Source: Microbacterium sp. SA39
GTDB lineage: Bacteria; Actinomycetota; Actinomycetes; Actinomycetales; Microbacteriaceae
NCBI RefSeq assembly: GCF_000967865.1
Contig: NZ_JXRU01000031.1
Coordinates: 62,001 to 126,000 of the forward strand
Reading direction: 5' to 3'
DNA: 64,000 bases
The notes beneath the pieces were generated by a model. The model saw nothing but the letters and a program-made list of their open reading frames with translations. It had not been told where the DNA came from and made no database searches. Positions 38,882 through 46,157 of the stretch are shown here, in pieces; the stretch's first letter is position 1, and the number at the start of each line of letters is the position of its first letter. Both the position numbers and the translations under genes were made by a program.

Positions 38882-39526
38882 CTACCGGGTGTCTCCGACT
38901 CGTGCCAGCGAGCGATGACGCAGGTTGCCGAGCCATCGGACGAGAACCGCGAGAACGAAGAACGCGACCACGAGGACGAGGCACCACAGTGCGACTCCGC
39001 CGTAGCCGCCGGACACGTTCGGGTTGAAGAACGGGTAGGGGTAGAACCCGTCGATCGCTCCGCGCACCACCGAGAAGATGGAGTAGGCCGCCGGCCAGAC
39101 CATCCACCAGAGCGCGACGCGGAACGGCAGATTCCGGCGCGGGGCCCAGATCAGCCAGTCGACGATGCCCGCGATCGGGATGATCATGTGCAGGACGACG
39201 TTCACCCAGGGGATCAGGGATCCGAGATCCGTGTCGGCGAGGATCGTGTTGAAGACCACGCCGACGAAGACGATGTAGACGACGGCGCCGCCGCGGATCG
39301 CGACATCGGAGTCGGACGGGTCCTTCCGCGCGGAGATCAGCCGGAGCGCGCTCACGATGAACACGATGGAGATCATGATGTTCGACAGATTCGTGAAGTA
39401 GCAGAAGAAGTTGAAGATGCTGTGTCCGAGCGGAATGGTCACGGCGAAGAACTGCACGCCCACGGCCGTGAGCGACAGGGCAGCGAAGAGGAGCCGATAC
39501 ACGATGGCGGCGGTGCGCGAATTCAT
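38882..39526 (-). CDS. Pr6Pr family membrane protein
   Basis: A 214-residue protein with six hydrophobic spans. Conserved parts are FNFFCYFTNLSNIM, HMIIPIAGIVDWLIWAPRR and GFYPYPFFNPNVSGGYGG, with aromatic and proline residues typical of the Pr6Pr family, distantly related to FAR-17a/AIG1-like proteins. The function is unknown; relatives in animals hydrolyse lipid esters. A TAGGTT hexamer lies exactly 6 bases before the ATG. Confidence 0.82.
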   Translation of the reverse strand: MNSRTAAIVYRLLFAALSLTAVGVQFFAVTIPLGHSIFNFFCYFTNLSNIMISIVFIVSALRLISARKDPSDSDVAIRGGAVVYIVFVGVVFNTILADTDLGSLIPWVNVVLHMIIPIAGIVDWLIWAPRRNLPFRVALWWMVWPAAYSIFSVVRGAIDGFYPYPFFNPNVSGGYGGVALWCLVLVVAFFVLAVLVRWLGNLRHRSLARVGDTR

Positions 39527-39532
39527 GGCATA

Positions 39533-39538
39533 AACCTA
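39533..39538 (-). promoter_or_regulatory. -10 hexamer of a likely leaderless promoter
   Basis: TAGGTT on the minus strand ends exactly 6 bases before the ATG at 39526. Confidence 0.45.
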
Positions 39539-39591
39539 GCGGTGCTCGCCACCCCCTCTCGGTAACGAGCGAAAGTTGGCACACTCGGGTC

Positions 39592-40557
39592 ATGGTCTTC
39601 ATCGGATTCCACGCCTCCCATGAGCAGATCGCGCCGAGCGCGCTCCTCGACGCCGTCGTCGCCGCCGAACAGGCCGGGTTCGACGGCGCGATGTGCTCCG
39701 ACCACCTCGCGCCCTGGAGCCCACGACAGGGCGAGTCGGGCTTCGCCCTCAGCTGGATCGCGGCCGCCCTGGCGCGCACCAGCTTTTCGATCGGTATGGT
39801 CAACGCTCCCGGTCAGCGCTACCATCCGGTCATGATCGCGCAGGCGTTCGCGACGATCGAGGAGATGTTCCCCGGCCGTTTCTGGGCGGCCATGGGCAGC
39901 GGGGAGGCGGTCAACGAACACGTGACGGGCGACGGCTGGCCTGAGAAGGCGACGCGCAACGAACGCCTTCTCGAGAGCGTGGACGTCATCCGCCGTCTGA
40001 TCGCCGGGGAGCTGGTCGACCATGACGGTCTGGTGAGAGTGCACCGCGCCCGAGTGTGGAGCCGGCCAGCCGAGCCAGCGCCGCTCTTCGCGACCGCGGT
40101 CAGCGCCGAGACAGCGGGATGGGCCGCGTCCTGGGCAGACGGTCTCGCCACGGTCGCCCAGGAGCCCGACGCCCTGCGCCGCGTCGTGGACCGGTACCGC
40201 TCGGCGGGCGGCGTCGGCCCCTGCACGCTGCAGGTGCATCTCAGCTGGGCGCGGAGTGACGCGGAGGCACTCGTGATCGCGCGCGACCAGTGGCGCAACG
40301 GCCTGCTCTCCCCGCCCACGACCTGGGACCTGGAGCAGCCGGAGGACTTCGACGAGGCCGTCGGCGTGGTCGATGACGCGGGGCTCGGAAAGGCGGTCCT
40401 GATCGATCACGACCCCGAGTCCCTCGCGTCGCGCATCGCCGATCTCGTGCGCATCGGGTTCGATCGCGTCTATCTGCACCATGTCGGCACCGATCAATCC
40501 GGGTTCCTCCGCACGGCGGCATCCGACCTCATCCCCGCACTGAAGGAGCGACTGTGA
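39592..40557 (+). CDS. LLM class flavin oxidoreductase (TIGR03885-like)
   Basis: A 321-residue luciferase-like monooxygenase-fold protein. Typical pieces are AAEQAGFDGAMCSDHLAPW, GMVNAPGQRYHPVMIAQAFA and FPGRFWAAMGSGEAVNEH. It resembles the subgroup predicted to use flavin rather than F420. The stop overlaps the start of the GH13 gene as GTGA, an association I take as functional, perhaps oxidation of a sugar-linked substrate. A weak CACACT hexamer lies 6 bases before the ATG. Confidence 0.82.
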   Translation: MVFIGFHASHEQIAPSALLDAVVAAEQAGFDGAMCSDHLAPWSPRQGESGFALSWIAAALARTSFSIGMVNAPGQRYHPVMIAQAFATIEEMFPGRFWAAMGSGEAVNEHVTGDGWPEKATRNERLLESVDVIRRLIAGELVDHDGLVRVHRARVWSRPAEPAPLFATAVSAETAGWAASWADGLATVAQEPDALRRVVDRYRSAGGVGPCTLQVHLSWARSDAEALVIARDQWRNGLLSPPTTWDLEQPEDFDEAVGVVDDAGLGKAVLIDHDPESLASRIADLVRIGFDRVYLHHVGTDQSGFLRTAASDLIPALKERL

Positions 40558-42218
40558 AGATCACGGATACCAGCGACCTCTGGTGGAAGACCGCTGTCGT
40601 GTACTGCCTCGACGTCGAGACCTTCCTCGATTCGAACGGAGACGGCGTCGGCGATCTGCAGGGCCTCGCGCAGCGGATCGACTACCTCTCCCAGCTCGGG
40701 GTCACCTGCCTCTGGCTCATGCCGTTCTATCCGACTCCCGACCGGGACGACGGGTACGACGTCAGCGACTTCTACGGTGTCGACCCGAGGCTCGGAACCC
40801 ACGGCGACCTCGTCGAGGTCATCCGCACGGCCCGTGATCGGGGCATGCGCGTGATCGTCGACCTCGTCGTCAATCACACCTCTGATCGGCATCCGTGGTT
40901 CCTGGCGGCGAAACGCAGCGTGGACTCGCCCTACCGCGACTACTACATCTGGCGAGATGATGCGCCGCCCCGCGGGCAGAAGAACGCGGTCTTTCCCGGG
41001 CAGGCCGACGGCATCTGGGAGAAGGACGAGAAGTCGGGGCAGTGGTACCAGCACAGCTTCTACGAGCACCAGCCCGACCTCAACGTCGCGAACCCGCAGG
41101 TGCGCGACGAGATCGCCAAGGTGATCGGCTTCTGGCTGCAGCTCGGCATCTCGGGATTCCGCGTCGACGCGGTGCCTTTCCTGCTCGAGGTTCCTCAGGG
41201 CGCTGATATCCCGGAGCCGCACGACCTGCTGCGCGACATCCGCCGCTTCCTGCAGCGCAGATCCAGCGAGGCGATCCTGCTCGGCGAGGTGAATCTGCCG
41301 TATGACCAGCAGGTCGCGTACTTCGGGGGTGAAGCCGGTGACGAGCTGACCATGCAGTTCGACTTCGTCGGCATGCAGGCGTTCTACCTGTCTCTCGTGC
41401 GCCGCGATCCGGCTCCGCTCATCGAGGCGCTGACCTCCCGTCCCGAGCTGGGGGTCGAGGTGCAGTGGGCGAATTTCCTCCGCAATCACGACGAGCTCAC
41501 CCTCGACAAGCTCAGCGACAGTGAGCGGCAGGAGGTGTTCGAGGCGTTCGCGCCCGATGAGAAGCAGCGCGTCTTCGGGCGCGGCATCACGCGCCGGCTC
41601 CCGACCATGCTGGAGGGAGACCCGAGACGCATCCGGATGGCGTACAGCCTGCTGTTCACCCTGCCCGGCACCCCGGTGCTGTTCTACGGCGAGGAGATCG
41701 GGATGGGGGAGAACGTCGACATTCCGGACAGGCAATCCGTGCGGACTCCCATGCAGTGGTCGGCGGATCGCAACGGCGGATTCTCGGACGCTGCGCCTTC
41801 ACGACTGGTTGCCCGCCCGCCCGCCGACGGCTACGCCCCGCAGCACGTGAACGTCGCGGCCCAGCTGGAGGATCGCGGTTCGATGCTGCACTTCTTCCGT
41901 GATCTCACCTCCCGATACCGCATCTCGCCGGAGCTCGGCTGGGGACGGCTGGAGATCATCGAGCAGTCGGCGCCCGGGCTGCTGGTGCACTCGCTCGCAG
42001 CGGACGTGGGGCGGATGATCGCGCTGCACAACTTCTCGGAGGTTCCCGTCGATGCCGCGTTCCGCCTTGCCGACGAGCCGGAAGGCACGACCCTCGTCGA
42101 CCTTCTCGACTCGGCGCGGGTCGAGGTGAGCCCGACCGGCGACGTCGAACTCGAGGTCCCGGGGTACGGCTATCGCTGGTTGCGGGTCTCGCGACCGGGG
42201 GACGGGCGTGTCACGTGA
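40554..42218 (+). CDS. GH13 alpha-amylase family enzyme (trehalose synthase/hydrolase-like)
   Basis: A 554-residue GH13 protein. Region I is VDLVVNHTSDRH, region II GFRVDAVPFL (nucleophile Asp), region III LLGEVNLP (acid Glu) and region IV FLRNHDELTL (Asp). The calcium-type loop DSNGDGVGDLQGL and the end GYGYRWLRV are also present. The early WWKTAVVYCLDVETF and the DELTL form point to the trehalose synthase or alpha-glucosidase side of the family. No signal peptide is seen. The exact substrate is open. Confidence 0.85.
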   Translation: MKITDTSDLWWKTAVVYCLDVETFLDSNGDGVGDLQGLAQRIDYLSQLGVTCLWLMPFYPTPDRDDGYDVSDFYGVDPRLGTHGDLVEVIRTARDRGMRVIVDLVVNHTSDRHPWFLAAKRSVDSPYRDYYIWRDDAPPRGQKNAVFPGQADGIWEKDEKSGQWYQHSFYEHQPDLNVANPQVRDEIAKVIGFWLQLGISGFRVDAVPFLLEVPQGADIPEPHDLLRDIRRFLQRRSSEAILLGEVNLPYDQQVAYFGGEAGDELTMQFDFVGMQAFYLSLVRRDPAPLIEALTSRPELGVEVQWANFLRNHDELTLDKLSDSERQEVFEAFAPDEKQRVFGRGITRRLPTMLEGDPRRIRMAYSLLFTLPGTPVLFYGEEIGMGENVDIPDRQSVRTPMQWSADRNGGFSDAAPSRLVARPPADGYAPQHVNVAAQLEDRGSMLHFFRDLTSRYRISPELGWGRLEIIEQSAPGLLVHSLAADVGRMIALHNFSEVPVDAAFRLADEPEGTTLVDLLDSARVEVSPTGDVELEVPGYGYRWLRVSRPGDGRVT

Positions 42219-42243
42219 GCCGTCGCGGACCGCAGGGGGCGCT

Positions 42244-43338
42244 GTGGATGTAGGACGGAAGGTAAGTGCGATAGCGGGCGGCGCCGCGCTCCTGCTGGCG
42301 CTGACCGCCTGCGCGAGCGAGCCACCCTCGAGCGGGGGCGCGCCGACACCCGCGCGATCCGGCTCCTCGATCGTGGCGACGGGAGAGGCGACGGTGATCG
42401 CGCAGAACCTCGCCGTGCCGTGGTCGATCGCGTTCCACGGTGACATTGCGCTGTTCAGCGAGCGCGACACTGCACGGATCGTCGAGGTGAGTGAAGACGG
42501 TATCGTGCGCGAGGTCGGCGTCATCGATGGTGTCGCTCCACGCGGCGAGGGCGGTCTGCTCGGGATCGCCGTGGGGGAGGGGTACCTGTACGCCTACTTC
42601 ACGACGTCGTCGGACAATCGCATCGAGCGGTACGAGATCTCGGGTGCTGCAGGGGCGCTGCGATTGGGAGAGGCCGAAGCCGTGCTGAGCGGACTCGACG
42701 TCGCCGGAAATCACAACGGCGGGCGCATCGCCTTCGGCCCGGACGGGATGCTCTACGCCACGGTCGGCGACGCCGGACAGCCCTCGCGAGCGCAGGACCT
42801 CGACTCTCTGTCCGGAAAGATCCTCCGCCTCACGCCTGACGGCGATGTGCCGGACGACAACCCCATCGAGGGTTCTGTGGTGTTCAGCTACGGGCACCGG
42901 AACCCGCAGGGGATCGCCTGGGGCCAGGACGGCGTCCTCTACGCGAGCGAGTTCGGGCAGGACACCTGGGACGAGCTGAACATCATCGAAGCGGGTGGCA
43001 ACTACGGCTGGCCGGAGGTCGAAGGCATCGCCGACCGCGACGGCTTCGTCGATCCGGTGCAGCAGTGGCGCCCTGATCAGGCGAGTCCCAGCGGCATCGC
43101 CGTGACCGGCGGAGCGATCTTCATCGCGAATCTCAGGGGCGAGCGGCTCCGCGAGGTGCCCATCGAGGATCTCACCGTCGCGTCGGAGCATAACGTCGGT
43201 GAGTTCGGCCGTCTGCGGGACGTCGTCGTCGCGCCTGACGGTGCCCTGTGGATGCTGACGAACAACCGTGACGGCCGCGGATCGCCGTCCGACGACGACG
43301 ATCGCGTCATCCGGGTTCCGCTCGACAAGCCTGAGTGA
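42244..43338 (+). CDS. PQQ-dependent sugar dehydrogenase-like lipoprotein
   Basis: A 364-residue protein with a lipoprotein signal: a short basic start, a hydrophobic core (AIAGGAALLLALTAC) and the lipobox LTAC with Cys23. The rest is a six-bladed propeller of the GDH-B/YliI type: GGLLGIAVGEG, NHNGGRIAFGPDG, GHRNPQGIAWGQDG and EFGQDTWDELNII are typical. It probably oxidises sugars at the outer membrane face using PQQ, though PQQ supply is not shown here. A GTG at 42208, overlapping the GH13 stop, is an alternative start. Confidence 0.85.
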   Translation: MDVGRKVSAIAGGAALLLALTACASEPPSSGGAPTPARSGSSIVATGEATVIAQNLAVPWSIAFHGDIALFSERDTARIVEVSEDGIVREVGVIDGVAPRGEGGLLGIAVGEGYLYAYFTTSSDNRIERYEISGAAGALRLGEAEAVLSGLDVAGNHNGGRIAFGPDGMLYATVGDAGQPSRAQDLDSLSGKILRLTPDGDVPDDNPIEGSVVFSYGHRNPQGIAWGQDGVLYASEFGQDTWDELNIIEAGGNYGWPEVEGIADRDGFVDPVQQWRPDQASPSGIAVTGGAIFIANLRGERLREVPIEDLTVASEHNVGEFGRLRDVVVAPDGALWMLTNNRDGRGSPSDDDDRVIRVPLDKPE

Positions 43339-43372
43339 CTCACGGCGGCGGCGGGGAAAGACCGAGATGTGG

Positions 43373-43445
43373 TGGGCGATACCGGACTCGAACCGATGAC
43401 CTCTTCCGTGTGAAGGAAGCGCGCTACCAACTGCGCCAATCGCCC
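43373..43445 (-). tRNA. tRNA-Val (CAC)
   Basis: A 73-base cloverleaf on the minus strand. The acceptor stem GGGCGAT pairs with ATCGCCC, the anticodon arm is CTTCC-TTCACAC-GGAAG, and the T arm has GGTTCGAGTCC. No CCA is encoded. Confidence 0.93.
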
Positions 43446-43595
43446 ATACCCGCGGGGTACGTCAACAGATACTACCCGACGCTCGGACGCCGCGAGGACC
43501 ACTCCGGCGGACACGCGCGGGATTCGATTCCGGTTTGGACCCTCGCCGATCTTCGGCTAATGTTTCATGAGTGCCCGGGTCGACCGGGAGCAAAT

Positions 43596-43667
43596 GCGGA
43601 TGTAGCGCAGTGGTAGCGCATCACCTTGCCAAGGTGAGGGTCGCGAGTTCGAATCTCGTCATCCGCT
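43596..43667 (+). tRNA. tRNA-Gly (GCC)
   Basis: A 72-base cloverleaf. The acceptor stem GCGGATG pairs with CATCCGC, the anticodon loop is TTGCCAA, the T arm has AGTTCGAATCT, and the discriminator base is T. Confidence 0.94.
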
Positions 43668-43720
43668 CGAGTGCAGTGAGTTTCTCTTGGAGACTCGAAG
43701 CACGTGGGGTCAATCCACAC

Positions 43721-43791
43721 GGTGGCGTGGCCGAGCGGCTAGGCACCGGCCTGCAAAGCCGTTTACACGGGTTCGAATCCCGTCGCCACCT
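43721..43791 (+). tRNA. tRNA-Cys (GCA)
   Basis: A 71-base cloverleaf. The acceptor stem GGTGGCG pairs with CGCCACC, the anticodon loop is CTGCAAA, the T arm has GGTTCGAATCC, and the discriminator base is T. Confidence 0.94.
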
Positions 43792-43820
43792 CGTCGCACA
43801 CAACTGAAAAGCCTGTACAG

Positions 43821-43892
43821 GCGCGATTGGCGCAGCGGTAGCGCGCTTCCCTGACACGGAAGAGGTCACTGGTTCGATCCCAGTATCGCGCA
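43821..43892 (+). tRNA. tRNA-Val (GAC)
   Basis: A 72-base cloverleaf. The acceptor stem GCGCGAT pairs with ATCGCGC, the anticodon loop is CTGACAC and the T arm has GGTTCGATCCC. It ends the Gly-Cys-Val group and is followed by a terminator. Confidence 0.94.
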
Positions 43893-43897
43893 CACTG

Positions 43898-43925
43898 AAA
43901 CCCCCGGAATCCCGGGGGTTTTTTC
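43898..43925 (+). terminator. Rho-independent terminator after the tRNA group
   Basis: CCCCCGG pairs with CCGGGGG and is followed by a run of six T. This is the most canonical terminator in the window. Confidence 0.92.
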
Positions 43926-43947
43926 GTGTTCGGGCCGGACGGCCGTT

Positions 43948-44310
43948 TCAATCGGCGCGCCTGACCGCCGCCACCTGTTCCTCGTCGCCTTCCTCGTTGG
44001 ACCAGGAAGAGGGGTCGAGGTAGAGGCCGAAACGAGCAACGAGTTCCGCGATCATCGAGCGGACCCGCAACGTGCCACCTTCTGCGACGGTGTCACTCTC
44101 GATCTCGAACGCGTCGTACGACAGCGGCTCGCGGAGCGAATCGGCATCCGCTGCGCCGATCAACTGCACATGATGCCGACCCGGGGCGCCGCTCCCCGTT
44201 GGCTCGTCGACGAGCACGTGGAAGTAGTTGATAGCGCGCTTGGCTGAGCCGCGCACGTCCTGCAAGGGCGGAGCAAGCGCATCGCTCCCGCTCGGGAACA
44301 TCGGGTTCAT
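43948..44310 (-). CDS. Hypothetical protein
   Basis: A 120-residue soluble protein of unknown family. It reads AINYFHVLVDEPTGSG and HHVQLIGAADADSLREPLSY, ending with a helix (RSMIAELVARFGLYLD) and an acidic tail. There are no cysteines or membrane spans. AGAGAGG precedes the ATG at 44310. Codon bias is weaker than in the core genes around it. It opens a patch of unrecognised small genes right after the tRNAs. Confidence 0.6.
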   Translation of the reverse strand: MNPMFPSGSDALAPPLQDVRGSAKRAINYFHVLVDEPTGSGAPGRHHVQLIGAADADSLREPLSYDAFEIESDTVAEGGTLRVRSMIAELVARFGLYLDPSSWSNEEGDEEQVAAVRRAD

Positions 44311-44397
44311 GAAAGTGCCTCTCTGTCTCGGATCAGGATGTCATGGCGCAAATCGACGTTCGCGATGCAACCCCGTTCTCTCTCCAGCGGATCGTAC

Positions 44398-44403
44398 TAA
44401 CGT
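44398..44403 (+). promoter_or_regulatory. -10 hexamer of a likely leaderless promoter
   Basis: TAACGT ends exactly 6 bases before the ATG at 44410. Confidence 0.45.
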
Positions 44404-44409
44404 GCTGGG

Positions 44410-44727
44410 ATGGACGAAATGCAGACCATGGAGAGGACCGAGATCCTCATCGACGGCGTTGCCGCGCACCTCGCACAGGAACAAGACCTGGACGAGTTGC
44501 TGGATCGGATCTCCGAGGCGGCCAACGGTCCGGCGCGGTTCATAGACTTCATCGTCGTCGGGAACCGACGCATGCGCGTGCTGGTGACGCCGCGATCGCG
44601 TGTGGTCATCTCTACCTCGACCGTCCAGTACGACCCTCGCGACACGGGAGACGAGCGCACGCCTTGGGGCGGCCTCTTCGATTTCGAGTTTGCACAGGAC
44701 AGCGCCGGCAGGGCACCGGGGGAGTGA
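44410..44727 (+). CDS. Hypothetical protein
   Basis: A 105-residue protein of unknown family. It starts with a helical part (AAHLAQEQDLDELLDRISEA) and continues with beta-like segments (FIDFIVVGNRRMRVLVTPRS). There is no ribosome-binding site, but the hexamer 6 bases upstream supports a leaderless start at 44410. It has no membrane span or cysteine. Confidence 0.6.
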   Translation: MDEMQTMERTEILIDGVAAHLAQEQDLDELLDRISEAANGPARFIDFIVVGNRRMRVLVTPRSRVVISTSTVQYDPRDTGDERTPWGGLFDFEFAQDSAGRAPGE

Positions 44728-44732
44728 TGAGG

Positions 44733-44777
44733 TGCCTTCCACCCGCGAGCACCCCAGAACTCGCGAGGCGGAAGGCA
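44733..44777 (+). terminator. Hairpin after the 105-residue gene
   Basis: TGCCTTCC and CGCGAG pair with CTCGCG and GGAAGGCA. The rest of the gap to 45078 (about 300 bases) has no credible gene. It holds a second inverted repeat, GGTGGTCCCGA with TCGGGACCACC (44996-45033). Confidence 0.5.
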
Positions 44778-45066
44778 AGAGCTCAGGTGCGGATCGTCCC
44801 CAGTTCCCGCATCCCCGCCGCTCTGGCACGAAGGCTACGCTCTCGCCGGGCGGGCGTCTAGATCTCGACGGAGTGCAAGAAACGGCAGCACCGCGCCCTC
44901 GGGCCTGTCGCGCTCCGCACCGAACCGGTATGTTGGCGCTCAGATCGCACGAAAAGGCGATCCACGGTCCGGTGAAGTCCCCAGCAACACCGGCAGGTGG
45001 TCCCGAGGGTTCCCCAGACCTGTCGGGACCACCCCCTCCGGAACGCTGATTCGTTCCACGGTCGCC

Positions 45067-45072
45067 TAGTCT
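45067..45072 (+). promoter_or_regulatory. -10 hexamer of a likely leaderless promoter
   Basis: TAGTCT ends exactly 6 bases before the ATG at 45079. Confidence 0.5.
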
Positions 45073-45078
45073 TGTCTC

Positions 45079-45351
45079 ATGCTCGTCGCCCTCATCCGCC
45101 CCGCCGAAAAGCAGACCGCGACCGTCGAGGGCACCGAGATCCCGGAGCTCCGCGCTCAGCTCCTCGCGCAGGCTCCTGCCGGATGGGAGATGGCCTCCGC
45201 CCACGTCGAGATGAAGCCGGGCGGCATCCGCATCGTCGAAGGCCGATTTCAGCGTCGCGAGGAGCCCCGAGAGATCGAAGCGGATGACATGGCTGCCCTT
45301 GAAGCCAAGGTCCCCGAAGGCTGGCAGATGCTCTCGGTCCGACACGTCTGA
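45079..45351 (+). CDS. Hypothetical protein with an internal repeat
   Basis: A 90-residue protein. Two parts look alike: PELRAQLLAQAPAGWEMASAH (about 22-42) and MAALEAKVPEGWQMLSVRH (about 71-89), each an Ala/Leu-rich helix followed by P-x-GW-x-M and a strand. This suggests a duplicated small domain. I do not recognise the family. The leaderless-type promoter supports the start. Confidence 0.65.
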   Translation: MLVALIRPAEKQTATVEGTEIPELRAQLLAQAPAGWEMASAHVEMKPGGIRIVEGRFQRREEPREIEADDMAALEAKVPEGWQMLSVRHV

Positions 45352-45420
45352 CCGCTCCTGCGGCGTCGCACAGCGAACGGCCGCCGCGCAAGGGGGAAGC
45401 AGAATATCGCGTCGCTCTCA

Positions 45421-45426
45421 TAGTGT
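45421..45426 (+). promoter_or_regulatory. -10 hexamer of a likely leaderless promoter for the BLUF operon
   Basis: TAGTGT ends exactly 6 bases before the GTG at 45433. Confidence 0.45.
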
Positions 45427-45432
45427 TCACGA

Positions 45433-45693
45433 GTGAACGATCCCCACACATTCTCCTCCGACGTCCTCTGGGCGTGCGTCGAGGAAGGATTCCATGTCGG
45501 CAGCCGCGGTGGCGATTTCCTCGGGTACGTCGATCGCCAGTCGGATGGCAGCTACTCCGCATTCGACGCGCGGTCGCGTCCTCTCGGAAGCTTCCTCACG
45601 CTCGATGGTGCGACGACGGCCGTCTCGACCGCTCCCGCAGCCGGATCACCGGACGCGGATGCCGAAGCGCAGCTGAAGGGAGCTGTCCAGTGA
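45433..45693 (+). CDS. Small protein co-encoded with the BLUF sensor
   Basis: An 86-residue protein of unknown family. The core reads GFHVGSRGGDFLGYVDRQSD and YSAFDARSRPLGSFLTLDGA, a compact beta-rich arrangement with repeated Gly and aromatic residues, followed by a loose Ala/Asp tail. Its stop overlaps the BLUF start as GTGA, so the two are translated together and the small protein may be the sensor's partner (inference). Confidence 0.65.
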   Translation: MNDPHTFSSDVLWACVEEGFHVGSRGGDFLGYVDRQSDGSYSAFDARSRPLGSFLTLDGATTAVSTAPAAGSPDADAEAQLKGAVQ

Positions 45694-46148
45694 CCTCGAC
45701 CGAGAGCACCGAGCTGACCTCCCTCGTCTACACGAGCACAGCATCCGCGCCGTTCCGGGCGACGGCACTCGACCACTTGCTGGCTCAGTGCCGTGCGCTC
45801 AACGAAGCGAAGGAATTGACCGGGATGCTGCTGTATCGCGGCGAGCGCTTCATCCAGGTGCTCGAGGGCCCTGCCGACGTCGTGCGTCGGCTGGCGCGCA
45901 CCATCGAGAGGGATCCGCGTCATCACAGCATGCGCGTCCTCCTCGAGGAGCCGCTCGACGAACGCCGTTTCGCGGATTGGACGATGGGATATCGCTCTCT
46001 TCAGAGCGAGGCAGCGCACGTCCCCGACGGCTTCCGCGACTCGTTCGCCGATCTGGAGGACAGCTCCGAGCGCTCCACGACGTTGCGCGCCCTGGCCGAG
46101 CTCACCATGTGGTTCCGGGTGCGCGCCGACCAGGAAGTGCACGCCTGA
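45690..46148 (+). CDS. BLUF-domain blue-light sensor
   Basis: A 152-residue single-domain BLUF protein binding FAD. The photocycle residues are in place: Tyr14 (SLVYTS), Asn38 (RALNEAKELTG), Gln56 (FIQVLEG), and Trp97 with Met99 (DWTMGY). No output domain is attached; the last 45 residues are helical. The start GTG 45690 overlaps the preceding small gene. It is convergent, ten bases apart, with a photolyase gene, which suggests a light-response patch. Confidence 0.88.
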   Translation: MTSTESTELTSLVYTSTASAPFRATALDHLLAQCRALNEAKELTGMLLYRGERFIQVLEGPADVVRRLARTIERDPRHHSMRVLLEEPLDERRFADWTMGYRSLQSEAAHVPDGFRDSFADLEDSSERSTTLRALAELTMWFRVRADQEVHA

Positions 46149-46157
46149 CTGAAGGGA

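Noticed and set aside
42208..42243. Longer N-terminus for the sugar dehydrogenase lipoprotein (GTG 42208)
   Set aside because: The start at 42244 gives a normal-length lipoprotein signal with AGGGGG before it. The longer form would put 12 extra residues before the signal; it stays possible.
43373..43892. tRNA genes as an integration site
   Set aside because: I found no duplicated tRNA 3' end, integrase or phage gene nearby, so no att site can be supported.
44996..45033. Inverted repeat GGTGGTCCCGA/TCGGGACCACC considered as a mobile-element end
   Set aside because: No transposase, target duplication or second copy in the window; probably a terminator or a chance structure.
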